Below, in pieces: positions 1 to 11,111 of a stretch of 64,000 nucleotides of DNA (the first letter of the stretch is position 1; every line of letters begins with the position of its first letter). A program made the translations under genes and the position numbers. Below the pieces are notes generated by a model. It worked only from the letters and a program-made list of their open reading frames with translations. It made no database searches and had not been told where the DNA came from. Source of the stretch: Entomomonas sp. E2T0 (GTDB lineage Bacteria > Pseudomonadota > Gammaproteobacteria > Pseudomonadales > Pseudomonadaceae); assembly GCF_025985425.1 (NCBI RefSeq), contig NZ_CP094972.1, forward strand, positions 2,480,001-2,544,000, read 5' to 3'.

Positions 1-322
1 GAATTAAGAAGCCAACACCTGATACTACAGAAATCATAGTAACTGATAAGCCATCTATATAAAAACTTAGTTTTGGATTAAATAGAAGGTTTTCAGCATT
101 AGTAGGGTCAGCTACCGTAATCCATGACCATAAAGGTACATGTGGCTCTGTAATATTGCCATTTACAAAATTGAAAGTTATCCAAGCAGCAGATAATGCA
201 GCAAGGCCGATAGAGCCTACACCAATGACTGCTGATGCTGTTTCACTTAAACGCCCTCTAGAGAAAGCTAATAATAAAAAGCCAAGAAGAGGGAAACCGA
301 CTGTTAAATATACTGGGTTCAT
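1..322 (-). CDS. nuoL: NADH-quinone oxidoreductase subunit L, N-terminal part (cut by window)
   Basis: The first 107 codons of a membrane-arm proton-pumping subunit of complex I are readable on the minus strand, starting at the ATG at 320-322 and running off the window edge at base 1. The translation begins [20 protein letters not shown], a typical hydrophobic NuoL start, and continues open without a stop. The start overlaps the nuoK stop codon in an ATGA arrangement, so translation is probably coupled. It is the eleventh gene of the operon. The antiporter-like core that would carry the channel lysines and glutamates lies outside the window. Confidence 0.88.
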   Translation of the reverse strand, partial: MNPVYLTVGFPLLGFLLLAFSRGRLSETASAVIGVGSIGLAALSAAWITFNFVNGNITEPHVPLWSWITVADPTNAENLLFNPKLSFYIDGLSVTMISVVSGVGFLI

Positions 323-678
323 CCGCGCATCTCACTTGCTGCATCAATATCAAGGGTATGGAAACGACGATAAAGTTGTAATAGTAATGCTAGACCTATA
401 GCAGCTTCAGCAGCAGCTAAAGCAATAATCATGATGTACATTACTTGACCATCAGCTGCATGAACTAATATATGTTTACCTGCAACAACCTTATCAACTA
501 CTACTGAAGTGTGGGCACTACCAGCTACCACAAAAGCTAAAGCAGCAGAATTCATTATGATTTCAAGGCTCATTAAAATAAATAATAAATCACGACGTAT
601 TAGCAAACCTATTAAACCTAAACTAAATAGGATGGCTGAAACTATCAGGCCGTGTTCAAGAGGAATATTTTCAAACAT
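319..678 (-). CDS. nuoK: NADH-quinone oxidoreductase subunit K
   Basis: Small membrane subunit of complex I (119 aa) that helps form the proton path in the membrane arm. Three hydrophobic helices are visible, with the conserved glutamates in [11 protein letters not shown] (helix 2) and [12 protein letters not shown] (helix 3). The C-terminus [18 protein letters not shown] is typical of Pseudomonas-type NuoK. The protein is longer than the usual 100-102 aa because about 17 extra residues, including [14 protein letters not shown], sit between helix 2 and the DGQVM start of helix 3. It lies 5 nt after nuoJ and overlaps nuoL by 4 nt. Confidence 0.95.
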   Translation of the reverse strand: MFENIPLEHGLIVSAILFSLGLIGLLIRRDLLFILMSLEIIMNSAALAFVVAGSAHTSVVVDKVVAGKHILVHAADGQVMYIMIIALAAAEAAIGLALLLQLYRRFHTLDIDAASEMRG

Positions 679-683
679 AATTT

Positions 684-1187
684 TTAGTCCTTCGCTTCTT
701 CACGTCCCATATGATAAGCAGTCACAAGTGCTGCCAGTAATAACATAGAGGCTAGTTCTACTGCTAATAAGTATCTACTAAATAGCGATAAACCAACATC
801 TATAGGCGGTACAGTAACATTGCCTATAGTTAATCCTGTATCACCCATACAAATAATGATAATAAACTCAATTAAAAGCAAAGATGATAATAATACAGGG
901 CCTACCCATGTTTTCGGTGATAACCACTGTAATTCTTGATTAACAGTCTGTGTACCAAGATTAAGCATCATTACCACGAAGATAAAGAGCACCATAATAG
1001 CACCAGCATATACAATGATTTCTAAAGCGCCCACAAAAGGTGCGCCTAAACTAAAGAAAATCATTGCTACAGCTAATAAAGAAACAACCAAATACAACAA
1101 CGCATGTACAGGTTTACTATTAGTAATCACTAATAGTGTCGCAATTATTGCAACGAAAGAAGAAAGATAAAAACAAAATGCTGCCAT
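684..1187 (-). CDS. nuoJ: NADH-quinone oxidoreductase subunit J
   Basis: Membrane subunit of complex I (167 aa, normal length) with five predicted hydrophobic helices. The segment [20 protein letters not shown] contains the conserved helix-3 region of NuoJ/ND6, which undergoes a conformational change during coupling. It begins 13 nt after nuoI and ends 5 nt before nuoK, inside the nuo operon. The C-terminal HMGREEAKD matches the gammaproteobacterial form. No anomalies seen. Confidence 0.95.
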   Translation of the reverse strand: MAAFCFYLSSFVAIIATLLVITNSKPVHALLYLVVSLLAVAMIFFSLGAPFVGALEIIVYAGAIMVLFIFVVMMLNLGTQTVNQELQWLSPKTWVGPVLLSSLLLIEFIIIICMGDTGLTIGNVTVPPIDVGLSLFSRYLLAVELASMLLLAALVTAYHMGREEAKD

Positions 1188-1200
1188 AATCTGTTGTCCT

Positions 1201-1761
1201 TTAAGGTAAAAGACTTTTTACATTAACAGGTTCAGCTTCATTTTCTGCTGCACCTTTTGGTTTGCCTTTAATAGCCATACCTGAGAAGGTATAAAACATA
1301 TAGTTATGGTATTTGCCTGGACCAGAAATTAATAAATCTTCTTTGTCATATACCATATCTTGGCGTTTAAATTCAGCTAATTCAAAATCAGGTGTTAATT
1401 GAATTGCTGCTGTTGGGCAAGCTTCTTCACACATTCCACAAAATATACAACGTGAAAAGTTAATACGAAAGAATTCTGGGTACCAACGGCCATCTTCACG
1501 TTCAGCTTTTTGTAGTGCAATACAACCAACAGGGCAGGCTACTGCACAAAGATTGCACGCTACACAACGCTCTTCACCTAGTTGTCCTTCAGGAGCTGGT
1601 TCACGGGTTAAAACAATACGACCACGATAACGAGGTGGTAAATATACTTCTTGTTCTGGGTAGTTGATTGTATCACGCTTACGGAAAGCATGACTAAAAA
1701 TCATCACAATGCTTCTTAGCTGTGTATAAGCACCGTGGATAACATGCCATATATATTTCAT
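1201..1761 (-). CDS. nuoI: NADH-quinone oxidoreductase subunit I (two 4Fe-4S ferredoxin)
   Basis: Peripheral-arm subunit (186 aa) that carries clusters N6a and N6b and passes electrons towards NuoB. Two complete cysteine motifs are visible: [12 protein letters not shown] near residue 67 and [12 protein letters not shown] near residue 107. The N-terminal stretch with [17 protein letters not shown] and the C-terminal NVKSLLP are typical of the Pseudomonas form. The ATG at 1759-1761 follows nuoH by 10 nt and is preceded by an AAGGAGAC-type ribosome binding site. Confidence 0.96.
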   Translation of the reverse strand: MKYIWHVIHGAYTQLRSIVMIFSHAFRKRDTINYPEQEVYLPPRYRGRIVLTREPAPEGQLGEERCVACNLCAVACPVGCIALQKAEREDGRWYPEFFRINFSRCIFCGMCEEACPTAAIQLTPDFELAEFKRQDMVYDKEDLLISGPGKYHNYMFYTFSGMAIKGKPKGAAENEAEPVNVKSLLP

Positions 1762-1771
1762 AACAGTCTCC

Positions 1772-2761
1772 TTAAGCCCCTTGTGCCAATAACACGAAGA
1801 AACCTGTAACCAATAGATTAATTAACGTTAATGGTAAACAGAATTTCCAGCCAAATAGCATTACTTGGTCATAACGTGGTCTAGGTAATGCAGCACGTAT
1901 TAAAATAAACATCATCACAAAGAATAAAGTTTTGAGAGCAAACCAAACGATACCAGGTAATATAGGGCCATGCCAGCCACCAAAGAAAAGCACAGTTATC
2001 AATGATGAAATAAGCACAATACCTACATATTCACCTACGAAGAACATACCCCATTTCAAACCAGAGTATTCAATATGATAACCATCGGCTAAGTCTTGGT
2101 CAGCTTCTGGTTGGTCAAATGGGAAACGGTGAGTAACAGCTACACCTGCAATACAGAAAGTACAGAAACCAAAGAACTGAGGAATAATAAACCATAGACC
2201 TTGTTGAGCATTAACAATCTCATTCATATTAAATGAACCAGCTTGTAGTACCACACCCATTAAAGCCAAACCTAAGAATACCTCATAAGATACCGTTTGA
2301 GCAGAAGCACGCACAGCACCTAATAAGGCAAATTTATTATGACTAGCCCAACCACCAAATAATACAGCATATACTGCAATACCTGCCATGGCTAAGAAGA
2401 AGAGTAGGCCAATACTGGTATTACTTGCTACACCCCAAGTTGGCGTGATTGGCACAATAGCAAATGCAATTAAAATAGTACAAATAGAAATAAGAGGTGC
2501 TATGGTAAACAGTAGTTTATCTGCAAAGGGTGGAATCCAGTCCTCTTTGAAAAACATTTTAATCATGTCTGCTGCTAATTGTAAGCAACCAAAAGGACCT
2601 ACCCGATTTGGGCCATAACGATCTTGCCATAAGCCTAAGAGGCGACGTTCGATCCAGCTAAGTAGCGCTGCAAACACAAACACCACAAGCATAATAACAA
2701 TGGCCTTAATAGCAGATATAATAACTGCAAGCACTACATCAGAAGTTAACCACTCTATCAT
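1772..2761 (-). CDS. nuoH: NADH-quinone oxidoreductase subunit H
   Basis: Membrane subunit (329 aa) that docks the peripheral arm and forms part of the quinone-binding chamber. The conserved motif [18 protein letters not shown] lies near residues 41-58, and the acidic quinone-site loop [20 protein letters not shown] lies near residues 209-228, followed by the EYSG motif. About eight hydrophobic helices are seen, which is normal. The start overlaps the nuoG stop by 4 nt (ATGA), indicating coupled translation. Confidence 0.96.
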   Translation of the reverse strand: MIEWLTSDVVLAVIISAIKAIVIMLVVFVFAALLSWIERRLLGLWQDRYGPNRVGPFGCLQLAADMIKMFFKEDWIPPFADKLLFTIAPLISICTILIAFAIVPITPTWGVASNTSIGLLFFLAMAGIAVYAVLFGGWASHNKFALLGAVRASAQTVSYEVFLGLALMGVVLQAGSFNMNEIVNAQQGLWFIIPQFFGFCTFCIAGVAVTHRFPFDQPEADQDLADGYHIEYSGLKWGMFFVGEYVGIVLISSLITVLFFGGWHGPILPGIVWFALKTLFFVMMFILIRAALPRPRYDQVMLFGWKFCLPLTLINLLVTGFFVLLAQGA

Positions 2762-5481
2762 TGTGCTTTCTCCTGTAATTCTTGTAGGCTAGAAATACGT
2801 TGACCAAATAACTGTACTGGAATATTAGCAAAACCAACAGGTAGACCAACTAAACCTTTTTCTAAACCCATATTTAAACGTACTGTTAAGGCTATTTCTT
2901 GACCATTAATCGTAAGTTTAACTTGTTCATCTTCTTGTACATTTAAATGCGTCGCATCTGTTGTATTCAAAGCAATGTAAGGTTCTACAATGCGTTCTTG
3001 AATAGGTGCTGCTTTAGCAGACATTTCTTCTGAACCAAACAGATGATATAAAGGCACAACATAAAGACCTTCTGCTGACTCTGTAGTAGCAGTAAACCAA
3101 GGGAGTAATTCACCTTTATTGGCTAATAGGCGAATACCTGGATCGCCTGCACGTAGATGTCCACCCACTTCAGCTTGGAATTTATTCCATGCTTGTGGTG
3201 AGTTCCAACCTGGTGACCAAGCAAAAGATATTTGTTGACGCTCTGGGGAAGTACCTGCATAACCTTCCATAGAGAACGCAAATGCAGTATCAATATCTTG
3301 TGGCGCTCTTGGTTCATGTACATTCTTATTGGCTAGCATAGAAGTACGACCGCTATAACGATGTGGCTCACGAGCTAGTTTTAAACCTTTAATACGGAAC
3401 GAAGCATCAGGTGCAGCATTTTTAATACCAGCTAACAGGGAGTTAGCATCAGCACAAGCATAAGTTACATGGTCTAACTGTGTCCAATCAATTGTCTTAC
3501 TTTCTAAAGTGCTATGAACCGCATGAAGCCAACGCCAACTTTCTTTAACACAATTGCTTGCATCATAATAAGTAGGATCAAATACTTGGAAGAAACGTTG
3601 TGCACGACCTTCTTGACTTACTAGTGTACCATCTGCTTCAGCAAAACTAGCTGCTGAAAGTAGTAAATCTGCTTTAGCAGTAGTAGCTGTAGCTTGATGA
3701 TCAATAACAATGACTGATTTAGCTGTTGCTAATACAGTATCGACCGTTTTGCTACCAGCACGACGGTAAAGGTCATTTTCTAAAACAATAACTACATCTG
3801 CTTTGTTCTCAGTAATAGCAGCAAAGCTATCTTCTAATGGTTTATTAGCAAGTAGAGCTAAACCAACGCTGTTTGCTTCTGGGAATACTAAGCTTAGTGC
3901 AGCATCTTTTTGTTTAAGTTTTAACGCATTAGCAATATTAGCTGTTGCTTCTAATAAGGCCTTTGAACCTAAAGAACAACCTGAAATAACTAATGGCTTT
4001 TTAGCTTTAATTAATGCTTCTGCAATTTGTTTGGCTTTCTCTTGTAATGCGTTTGATAAGCCAGATACAACAGGTGCCGTACTATCTAATTCATGTGCAA
4101 TAGCGCAAGCTAGTTGTACCAATTCATTAGGCGTACCATGTATAGTTGCTTCTGCTGCATCATCTAAACGAGTATTAGCTACACTAGCAATAAATAATGG
4201 ATTTTTAGCATGTTGTGCAATGTTTTTTACGGCTGCTGCTAACCAAGGTTGTACACCATATTGTTCATATTGGTGGGCCATATCAATGGCTTTACCTTTT
4301 ACAGCTTGACGTACAGCTAATGCTAAACGTGCGGCCGTTTGGGTAAGGTCTTCACCTAAAATAAAGACAGCATCATGTTGTTCAACTTCAGTTACTGTTG
4401 GGGTAGGTAAGGGGCCATCTTGCATAATTTTAATAGCAAGATTAATGCACTCTAATTCGTTAGCTGCAATACCTGTTGAGAAATTATCTACGCCTACTAA
4501 TTTGCTTAAAGCAAAGTTACTTTCTAAGCTAGCACGAGGGGAGCCAATACCTATTACTTTTTGATTCTTTAGTAAATCAGCTGCTTTATCTAGTGCTTCA
4601 TCAATAGTAAGTACTTTTTGTTCTTTAACTAAGATGGGTTGTAAAGGGCGATCTTCACGATTAATAAAACCATAGCCAAAACGACCACGATCACAAAGGA
4701 AGTAACGATTTACTTCACCATTGTAACGGTTTTCAATACGTCTAATTTCACCATAACGTTCGCCAGCAGAAATGTTACAACCCATCGAGCAACCATAACA
4801 AATACTAGGAGCAAATTGCATATCCCATTTACGGTTATAGCGTTCTGAGTGAGTTTTATCAGTAAACACGCCAGTAGGGCAAATTTCTGTTAAATTGCCT
4901 GAGAATTCACTTTCTAAGCAACCATCTTCCACACGCCCAAAGTAAACGTAGTTATGAGCACCATATACACCAAGGTCTGTACCATCTGCATAGTCATTAT
5001 AGAAACGGACACAGCGATAGCAGGCAATACAACGGTTCATTTCATGGTTAATGAAAGGACCTAAATCTTGGTTATTATGAGTACGTTTTTCGAAACGATA
5101 GCGACGTTTGCTATGGCCAGACATTACTGTCATATCTTGTAAATGACAATGACCGCCTTCTTCACATACAGGACAATCGTGAGGGTGGTTAGTCATCAAC
5201 CATTCAATGACATTCTCACGAAACTTTTTCGCTTCTTCATCTGCAATAGATATCCAAGCACCATCAGTAGCAGGCGTCATGCAGGACATAACAAGACGTC
5301 CTACTTTATCATCTGCATCTTTATACTGTTTAACAGCACATTGCCGACAAGAGCCTACACTACCTAATGCTGGATGCCAACAGAAGTAGGGGATATCAAG
5401 TCCTAGAGATAGACAAGCTTGTAATAGATTGTCCGCTCCGTTAACTTCGTATTCTTTACCGTCTACATGGATAATGGCCAT
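2758..5481 (-). CDS. nuoG: NADH-quinone oxidoreductase subunit G
   Basis: Large iron-sulfur subunit of the complex I peripheral arm (907 aa, usual length). In order there are an N-terminal 2Fe-2S ferredoxin domain ([15 protein letters not shown] around residues 34-48), the His-Cys 4Fe-4S motif [12 protein letters not shown] near residue 101, the CIACYRC cluster near 151, the CYGCSMGC cluster at the head of the molybdopterin-oxidoreductase-like domain near 229, and a long C-terminal domain. It starts 101 nt after nuoF, the only real gap in the operon, and that gap holds a hairpin. The ribosome binding site is weak (GAAGAAAAAAG). Confidence 0.96.
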   Translation of the reverse strand: MAIIHVDGKEYEVNGADNLLQACLSLGLDIPYFCWHPALGSVGSCRQCAVKQYKDADDKVGRLVMSCMTPATDGAWISIADEEAKKFRENVIEWLMTNHPHDCPVCEEGGHCHLQDMTVMSGHSKRRYRFEKRTHNNQDLGPFINHEMNRCIACYRCVRFYNDYADGTDLGVYGAHNYVYFGRVEDGCLESEFSGNLTEICPTGVFTDKTHSERYNRKWDMQFAPSICYGCSMGCNISAGERYGEIRRIENRYNGEVNRYFLCDRGRFGYGFINREDRPLQPILVKEQKVLTIDEALDKAADLLKNQKVIGIGSPRASLESNFALSKLVGVDNFSTGIAANELECINLAIKIMQDGPLPTPTVTEVEQHDAVFILGEDLTQTAARLALAVRQAVKGKAIDMAHQYEQYGVQPWLAAAVKNIAQHAKNPLFIASVANTRLDDAAEATIHGTPNELVQLACAIAHELDSTAPVVSGLSNALQEKAKQIAEALIKAKKPLVISGCSLGSKALLEATANIANALKLKQKDAALSLVFPEANSVGLALLANKPLEDSFAAITENKADVVIVLENDLYRRAGSKTVDTVLATAKSVIVIDHQATATTAKADLLLSAASFAEADGTLVSQEGRAQRFFQVFDPTYYDASNCVKESWRWLHAVHSTLESKTIDWTQLDHVTYACADANSLLAGIKNAAPDASFRIKGLKLAREPHRYSGRTSMLANKNVHEPRAPQDIDTAFAFSMEGYAGTSPERQQISFAWSPGWNSPQAWNKFQAEVGGHLRAGDPGIRLLANKGELLPWFTATTESAEGLYVVPLYHLFGSEEMSAKAAPIQERIVEPYIALNTTDATHLNVQEDEQVKLTINGQEIALTVRLNMGLEKGLVGLPVGFANIPVQLFGQRISSLQELQEKAQ

Positions 5482-5541
5482 GGTTCTTTTTTCTTCATCA
5501 TTTGCTCGTCGAAACGAGACTGGCTAATGGAAAAATTTTAT

Positions 5542-5573
5542 TTGTTATTTAAATTAGATAATTCAAATAACAA
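5542..5573 (-). terminator. Hairpin in the nuoF-nuoG gap, possible attenuator
   Basis: Arms TTGTTATTT (5542-5550) and AAATAACAA (5565-5573) pair perfectly, and the stem can extend inwards by AATT/AATT across one mismatch. In the minus-strand transcript this lies about 10 nt after the nuoF stop and is followed by ATAAAATTTTT. It could reduce transcription into nuoG-nuoL or set an mRNA processing end. The stem is AT-rich and therefore weak. Confidence 0.4.
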
Positions 5574-5582
5574 TTACCTATT

Positions 5583-6911
5583 TTATAAAATTGGCAACTG
5601 CTGTTCTGCAATGCCTGCTTCAAATTCACTTCTAAAGTATTTGATAGCTGCTGCTAGTGGTTCAGTAGCACCAGGAGCATGTGCGCAGAAACTAAGACCT
5701 GGACCAATTTGCTTAGCAAGTTCTTCCAGTAAATTAATATCTTCTGCTTTACCTTGCTTTTTCTTTAAAGAAGCTAGTACTTGTACAGTCCAAGGTAAAC
5801 CGTCACGACAAGGTGCACACCAACCACAAGATTCACGAGCAAAGAAAATCTCCATATTATGTAATAAAGAGACCATATCTACTGTATCATCCACAGCCAT
5901 TGCTAAACCTGTACCCATACGTGTACCTACTTTAGCAATGCCAGCTGAGTGCATCTGTGCTGTTAAGTGTTCAGGTAATAAGAAACCTGTCCCAGCACCA
6001 CCTGGTTGCCACGCTTTTAACTTATACCCCTCTTTCATACCACCAGCATAATCTTCTAATAACTCTTTAGCTGTGATACCAAAAGGTACCTCCCAAATAC
6101 CAGGATTATTTACTTTACCTGAGAAGCCCATTAATTTAGTACCCATATCTTCACTGCCTTCTTTGGCGAGTGATTTGTACCAATCAACACCACGTTCAAT
6201 AATGGCTGGTACATTACAAAGGGTTTCTACGTTATTTACACAGCTAGGCTTGCCCCATACACCTACCGCTGCAGGGAAGGGTGGTTTAGAACGTGGGTTA
6301 GCGCGACGACCTTCTAAAGAGTTAATAAGGGCTGTTTCTTCACCACAGATATAACGACCTGCACCCGTATGAACAAATAACTCAAAATCAAAACCGCTAC
6401 CAAAGATATTTTTACCTAGTAAACCTGCTTGTTTGGCTTCTTCAATGGCCTTATTTAAGTTATTGGCTGCATCGACATATTCACCACGTAGAAAAATATA
6501 ACCACGGTAAGCTTTTAATGCAAAAGCAGAAATTAACATTCCCTCAATTAATAAATGAGGTTCTTGTTCCATTAATAAGCGGTCTTTCCACGTATTAGGT
6601 TCCATTTCATCCGCATTACAAAGTAAGTAACGGATGTTTAATGATTCATCTTTTGGCATTAAGCCCCACTTAACACCAGTAGGGAAGCCTGCACCACCAC
6701 GACCTTTTAAGCCAGAATCTTTAACCTGTTGAATAACATCGTCTTTAGAAAGAGCTGTTAGTGCTTTTTGGGCTGCTTCATAACCTTTTTTCTGTTTGTA
6801 TTCGTCTAACCAAACAGGTTGACCATCTTCTCTCAAACGCCATGTTAATGGGTGCGTTTCGTAAGGACGAGCAGATGTGTTAGCAGGACCAAAGGAGGTT
6901 GGTTGTTTCAT
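5583..6911 (-). CDS. nuoF: NADH-quinone oxidoreductase subunit F (NADH and FMN binding)
   Basis: Subunit that oxidises NADH with FMN and feeds electrons into the iron-sulfur chain (442 aa). The glycine-rich [10 protein letters not shown] loop lies at residues 70-79, the FMN/NADH region [13 protein letters not shown] near 120, a second glycine-rich stretch in [17 protein letters not shown] near 195, and the N3 4Fe-4S motif [12 protein letters not shown] near 352. All expected motifs are present. The start overlaps the nuoE stop by 4 nt (ATGA). Some related proteins are a few residues longer at the C-terminus. Confidence 0.96.
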   Translation of the reverse strand: MKQPTSFGPANTSARPYETHPLTWRLREDGQPVWLDEYKQKKGYEAAQKALTALSKDDVIQQVKDSGLKGRGGAGFPTGVKWGLMPKDESLNIRYLLCNADEMEPNTWKDRLLMEQEPHLLIEGMLISAFALKAYRGYIFLRGEYVDAANNLNKAIEEAKQAGLLGKNIFGSGFDFELFVHTGAGRYICGEETALINSLEGRRANPRSKPPFPAAVGVWGKPSCVNNVETLCNVPAIIERGVDWYKSLAKEGSEDMGTKLMGFSGKVNNPGIWEVPFGITAKELLEDYAGGMKEGYKLKAWQPGGAGTGFLLPEHLTAQMHSAGIAKVGTRMGTGLAMAVDDTVDMVSLLHNMEIFFARESCGWCAPCRDGLPWTVQVLASLKKKQGKAEDINLLEELAKQIGPGLSFCAHAPGATEPLAAAIKYFRSEFEAGIAEQQLPIL

Positions 6912-7420
6912 TTATAAGCCTCCAAAATCTCACCCACTGTTTCAGGGGTTAAATTACCATAGGTATCATCATCAATCATCATAGCTGGTGCTTTATCACA
7001 GTTACCTAAACAACAAACAGGAAGCAATGTATAACGATTATCTGTTGAAGTTTCACCTAAACCAGCATCTATTTTTTTAGTAATAGCTTCTAAAACTGCT
7101 TCATGACCACCCATATAGCAAACCATGCTGTCACATACTCTAATAATGTGTCTGCCTACTTCTTGGCGGAAAATTTGACTATAGAATGTAGCTACACCTT
7201 CTACATCAGCAGCAGAAATCTTAAGAATGTTAGCTATATAACTAATGGCTTCATCAGGTACCCATCCGTGATGTTTTTGTACCATTTTTAACGCTTCAAT
7301 AGAAGCAGCACGAGAGTCTTCGTAGTGATGAATCTCATGTTCAATAGCTGCCTTTAGTGCCTCTGTAGGTTCAAAGGGTTTAGTTGGCTTACGGTCTGTT
7401 TGTATTATTTGATCTTTCAT
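6908..7420 (-). CDS. nuoE: NADH-quinone oxidoreductase subunit E (2Fe-2S, thioredoxin-like)
   Basis: Peripheral-arm subunit (170 aa) that carries the N1a 2Fe-2S cluster and pairs with NuoF. The four cluster cysteines are seen in CDSMVC (around residue 106) and CCLGNC (around 146). The N-terminal helical part with [14 protein letters not shown] is typical of NuoE/HoxE. The gene starts 2 nt after nuoCD and overlaps nuoF by 4 nt. Confidence 0.96.
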   Translation of the reverse strand: MKDQIIQTDRKPTKPFEPTEALKAAIEHEIHHYEDSRAASIEALKMVQKHHGWVPDEAISYIANILKISAADVEGVATFYSQIFRQEVGRHIIRVCDSMVCYMGGHEAVLEAITKKIDAGLGETSTDNRYTLLPVCCLGNCDKAPAMMIDDDTYGNLTPETVGEILEAYK

Positions 7421-7422
7421 TG

Positions 7423-9219
7423 TTAACGATCCACATCTGCCATAACAAAGTCAATACTACCAAGATAAGCAATTAAGTCAGAAACTAAGCTGCCTTTAAT
7501 GACAGAAGGTATTTGTTGTAAATGGGCAAAACTAGGTGTTCTAATCCGCGTACGATAGCTCATGGTGCTACCATCACTGATTAAGTAGTAACTATTGATA
7601 CCTTTGGTTGCCTCAATCATTTGGAATGATTCATTATGTGGCATTACAGGTCCCCACGATACTTGTAAGAAGTGGGTAATCAAGGTTTCAATATGTTGTA
7701 ACGTACGTTCTTTAGGTGGAGGCGTAGTTAATGGATGGTCTGCTTTATAAGGGCCAGCAGGCATATTTTTTAAGCACTGTTCAATAATTTTAGTACTTTC
7801 TCTCATCTCACCCATTTTTACCATAATACGGTCATAGATATCACCGTTATGGCCTAGTGGCACTTCAAAGTCAAAGTTTTCATAACCAGAGTAGGGGCGA
7901 GCTTTACGTACATCGAAATCAAAGCCCGTAGCACGTAAACCAGCACCTGTGACACCCCATTCTAAGGCCTCTTTAGTATTGTATTGAGCAACACCTTTAG
8001 TACGACCAATGGTAACACTGTTATCTAAACAAGCTTTTTGGTATTCATCAAGACGTTTAGGGAACCAATCAATAAAGGTTTGAACTAATTTATCCCAACC
8101 TCTTGGTAGGTCATGAGCAACACCACCAATACGGAACCATGCAGGATGCATACGGAAACCAGTAATAGCTTCTACTACATCATAGGCTTTTTGACGATCA
8201 GTAAAGGTATAGAATACAGGAGACATTGCACCAATATCCTGTACCATTGTTCCCAAGAATAATAGATGATTTAGAATTCGGAAGAATTCAGACATCATAA
8301 TACGAATACAGTTAACACGATCAGGAACTGTAATACCTGCTAATTTCTCTACGGCTAGTACATAGGGGAGGTTATTCATTACTCCACCTAAGTAGTCAAT
8401 ACGATCAGTATAAGGAATATAACTGTGCCATGACTGACGTTCAGCCATTTTTTCAGCACCACGATGGTGATAGCCAATTTCAGGCACACAATCTAAAACG
8501 TTTTCACCGTCTAATTGTAATACTAAACGGAAAGCACCATGCGCAGATGGGTGGTTAGGACCAACGTTAAGGAACATATAGTCATAGTTTTCATCATGCG
8601 TTTTCATACCCCAGTCTTCTGGTTTAAAACGCATTGCTTCCTGTTCACGAATTTGTTTCGCCACAGTTAGTTGGAAAGGCTCTTGCTCAGTAGCACGAGC
8701 AGGGTAGTCTTTACGAAGTGGATGACCTTCCCAAGTAGGAGGTAATAGCATTCTGAATAGGCGAGGGTGACCTTTAAAATGAATACCATAAAGGTCATAG
8801 GTTTCACGCTCATACCAGTTAGCATTAGGCCATATAGGAATAACAGTAGGAAGGTTTAAATCACCATCAAATAATGGAACTTTAATAATAATATCACTAT
8901 TACGTTCCATAGAGATCAGATGATAAAACACAGTGAAGTCAGCTTCAGGTTGTCCCTCACGGTGAATTCTTAAGCGCTCGTCAATACCATGCAAATCATA
9001 AAGCATAACATAAGGACGAGGTAACTCACGAAGAAAGCGCATTACTTCCATTAGACGTTCACGAGTCACCCAAACAATTGGGCAGCCTGTTCTAGTCTGA
9101 GGTTGTATGGTTAGCGCTTGATCACCAAAACGAGTTAGTAACTCTGTAACAACTACTTGATCATCGGCTTTATAAGGCGGAACGGACTTCGCCATTTCTA
9201 CTGTCATAGTTTCAGCCAC
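7423..9219 (-). CDS. nuoC: Fused NADH-quinone oxidoreductase subunit C/D
   Basis: Single 598-aa polypeptide that fuses the 30-kDa (NuoC) and 49-kDa (NuoD) subunits, as in Pseudomonas and enterobacteria. Residues 1-190 hold the NuoC domain, with [17 protein letters not shown] and GHPLRKDYP. The NuoD part begins near [15 protein letters not shown] and contains [14 protein letters not shown] and the quinone-site C-terminal end [13 protein letters not shown]. NuoD forms the quinone cavity with NuoB and NuoH. The gene begins 29 nt after nuoB. Often labelled nuoCD. No anomalies seen. Confidence 0.96.
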   Translation of the reverse strand: MAETMTVEMAKSVPPYKADDQVVVTELLTRFGDQALTIQPQTRTGCPIVWVTRERLMEVMRFLRELPRPYVMLYDLHGIDERLRIHREGQPEADFTVFYHLISMERNSDIIIKVPLFDGDLNLPTVIPIWPNANWYERETYDLYGIHFKGHPRLFRMLLPPTWEGHPLRKDYPARATEQEPFQLTVAKQIREQEAMRFKPEDWGMKTHDENYDYMFLNVGPNHPSAHGAFRLVLQLDGENVLDCVPEIGYHHRGAEKMAERQSWHSYIPYTDRIDYLGGVMNNLPYVLAVEKLAGITVPDRVNCIRIMMSEFFRILNHLLFLGTMVQDIGAMSPVFYTFTDRQKAYDVVEAITGFRMHPAWFRIGGVAHDLPRGWDKLVQTFIDWFPKRLDEYQKACLDNSVTIGRTKGVAQYNTKEALEWGVTGAGLRATGFDFDVRKARPYSGYENFDFEVPLGHNGDIYDRIMVKMGEMRESTKIIEQCLKNMPAGPYKADHPLTTPPPKERTLQHIETLITHFLQVSWGPVMPHNESFQMIEATKGINSYYLISDGSTMSYRTRIRTPSFAHLQQIPSVIKGSLVSDLIAYLGSIDFVMADVDR

Positions 9220-9248
9220 TTATTCTAAAATCACAGTTAATAATAGTT

Positions 9249-9923
9249 TTAAACTTGGTCAGGAGTACGTAACTCTCTCACCTTAATACGTTTTTCTCTT
9301 AATTTTACTTTTTGTGGAGTCATCTCAGCACGGTAAACACCTTGATCACCCACTACCCACGAAAGTGGTCTACGTTCTGCAGCAATAGAGTCTTGTAATA
9401 ACAATAAAGCTTGTAAGAACGCCTCTGGACGAGGGGGACAACCTGCTACATAGACATCAACAGGTAAAAATTTGTCAACACCCTGTACTACAGAGTAAAT
9501 ATCATACATACCACCTGAATTAGCACAAGAACCCATGCAAATAACCCATTTAGGTTCAAGCATTTGTTCATATAACTCTTGAATCACAGGTGCCATTTTA
9601 ACGAAACAAGTACCAGCAATAACCATGAAGTCTGCTTGACGAGGTGATGCACGTATAACTTCTGCACCAAAACGCGAAATATCATGTACCGCAGTAAAGG
9701 CAGTGGTCATTTCTACGTAACAACAAGAAATACCAAAGTTATAAGGCCATAATGAATTCTTACGTCCCCAATTTACTACCTTGTTTAATACATTATCCAA
9801 TTTACCCATGAAAATGCCTTTATTGGCAAGATCTTCTGACATGTCATCAACAATTGTCCTTTCTCCAATGGGGTATTTTTCATTAGCAGCATTAGGATCA
9901 ATACGGGTAAGTGTATATTTCAT
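9249..9923 (-). CDS. nuoB: NADH-quinone oxidoreductase subunit B
   Basis: Peripheral-arm subunit (224 aa) that carries the terminal cluster N2, which reduces quinone. The four ligands are seen in the tandem-cysteine motif ISCCYVEMT near residue 67, [10 protein letters not shown] near 104, [11 protein letters not shown] near 131, and [10 protein letters not shown] near 160. It follows nuoA by 11 nt and precedes nuoCD by 29 nt in the operon. Confidence 0.96.
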   Translation of the reverse strand: MKYTLTRIDPNAANEKYPIGERTIVDDMSEDLANKGIFMGKLDNVLNKVVNWGRKNSLWPYNFGISCCYVEMTTAFTAVHDISRFGAEVIRASPRQADFMVIAGTCFVKMAPVIQELYEQMLEPKWVICMGSCANSGGMYDIYSVVQGVDKFLPVDVYVAGCPPRPEAFLQALLLLQDSIAAERRPLSWVVGDQGVYRAEMTPQKVKLREKRIKVRELRTPDQV

Positions 9924-9934
9924 TGATGGTACTC

Positions 9935-10357
9935 TTATTTATTCAATTTATTTTGACGACCTTGTGGAGCCCAATTTAGGACACCTAAACGCATAATATA
10001 AACAAGACCGGCTAATAGGATTAAAACAAAAATAGTGGCTTCGATAAAGCTTGCCCAACCAAATCCTAATAGGCCAGCATCTTTTAATGAAACTGCCCAA
10101 GCAAATAAGAAAAGTGCTTCAATATCGAAGATGACAAATAACATAGCTACTAAATAGAATTTAGCAGAGAATCTTATTTTAGTACTACCTGTAGGTAATT
10201 GGCCTGCCTCAAAAGGGGTATTTTTATTGCGGCCAAAAGCTCTGCCACCGAGAAGCGCCGCAAAAGCAACTACAAAGCCTACTAAGGCGAGAACGGCAAA
10301 GACATAAACGGCAAAGCCTAAATTTTGGGAGAGTGTCGCGATTGCTGTTTCAGACAT
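9935..10357 (-). CDS. nuoA: NADH-quinone oxidoreductase subunit A
   Basis: First gene of the complex I operon, a membrane subunit with three hydrophobic helices (140 aa). The conserved loop after helix 1 ([20 protein letters not shown], residues 49-68) and [17 protein letters not shown] are diagnostic for NuoA/ND3. The start is supported by a strong AAAGGAGT ribosome binding site about 13 nt upstream. The promoter should lie in the AT-rich region above 10370, but I could not assign it convincingly. Confidence 0.95.
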   Translation of the reverse strand: MSETAIATLSQNLGFAVYVFAVLALVGFVVAFAALLGGRAFGRNKNTPFEAGQLPTGSTKIRFSAKFYLVAMLFVIFDIEALFLFAWAVSLKDAGLLGFGWASFIEATIFVLILLAGLVYIMRLGVLNWAPQGRQNKLNK

Positions 10358-10722
10358 AGAAAAACTTTTCCACTCCTTTCATTATAGTAATTCTGTTTAA
10401 GATAGAAATTTACGACTAAAGTTCAATCTTAATCATCTTGGCTAATAATTTATCCGGCTATTCTAAGACCGATTTCAATTTAAGTAAAATCATTTAGCGA
10501 AATCTTTTATATTTTATTTAATGATTTCCTTATTTTAAGCTAATTTTAAGTTATTTATGATATGAGGCAATAATACCTCTTACTTAATATTCATTATTAG
10601 GATATAATAAAATGTTATATATTTAAAATATAGCTAATAAATAGTAAGAATATTAATAAAACAGGTTACAATTTTCGTATAGTGAATTTGAAAATAATTA
10701 TATTAGACACAGTTTTTATAAT
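10358..10722. other. AT-rich intergenic region upstream of nuoA
   Basis: 365 nt separate nuoA from the next minus-strand gene. The stretch must hold the nuo operon promoter and the end of the dapE-rlmA transcript. Only the nuoA ribosome binding site and a weak GAGG/CCTC inverted repeat near 10564-10579 stand out. No ORF of note, no RNA gene and no clear terminator are visible. Confidence 0.5.
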
Positions 10723-11103
10723 TTAAGTCCGCCAAATAATAGTAGTTACTTGTTGATTTACTACTTTTAGCCATTGATCAGCTTGTTCTATTGATTCATT
10801 TGCTTGTTCTGTCCAATTATCTGGAGCACAACGTACTTCTATATTTAAAAAACGATTGGCATCTTTAGCACAGGCTAAATCGTTTTCCCAAGGCGTTTGA
10901 TTGCTTGCTATGTGTAAGCCATGCCAACTACCAACCGCTTTAGGATACCAAGTAATAGCAATATTATTTTTAATATTATGGCATTTATAAACCTTACCTT
11001 TTTGTTGCCATTCACTGCACTCACCTAAAGATTGTGTTAGCCATTCAGTAACAATGGATAAATCGGTGTCTTTTAAGTAAATTTCAATATCATCTTGTTT
11101 CAT
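10723..11103 (-). CDS. Conserved hypothetical protein, third gene after dapE and rlmA
   Basis: A 126-aa soluble protein without signal peptide or membrane segment. It has an acidic N-terminus (MKQDDIEIYLKDTD), several tryptophans (ITWYPKAVGSWHGLHI, WLKVV, IIWRT) and no motif I can name. It lies 8 nt downstream of rlmA and is almost certainly co-transcribed with dapE-rlmA. From memory, Pseudomonas aeruginosa has a hypothetical gene at the same place. Function unknown; the protein is intact. Confidence 0.75.
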   Translation of the reverse strand: MKQDDIEIYLKDTDLSIVTEWLTQSLGECSEWQQKGKVYKCHNIKNNIAITWYPKAVGSWHGLHIASNQTPWENDLACAKDANRFLNIEVRCAPDNWTEQANESIEQADQWLKVVNQQVTTIIWRT

Positions 11104-11111
11104 AAATACTC

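Noticed and set aside
3803-4309. Long plus-strand ORF (168 aa) opposite nuoG
   Set aside because: It is a shadow of nuoG with low-complexity residues and no ribosome binding site; nuoG is unambiguous.
10381-10386. TATAAT (minus strand) as the nuo operon -10 box
   Set aside because: It would place the transcript start inside the nuoA ribosome binding site, and no -35 box fits at 16-18 nt.
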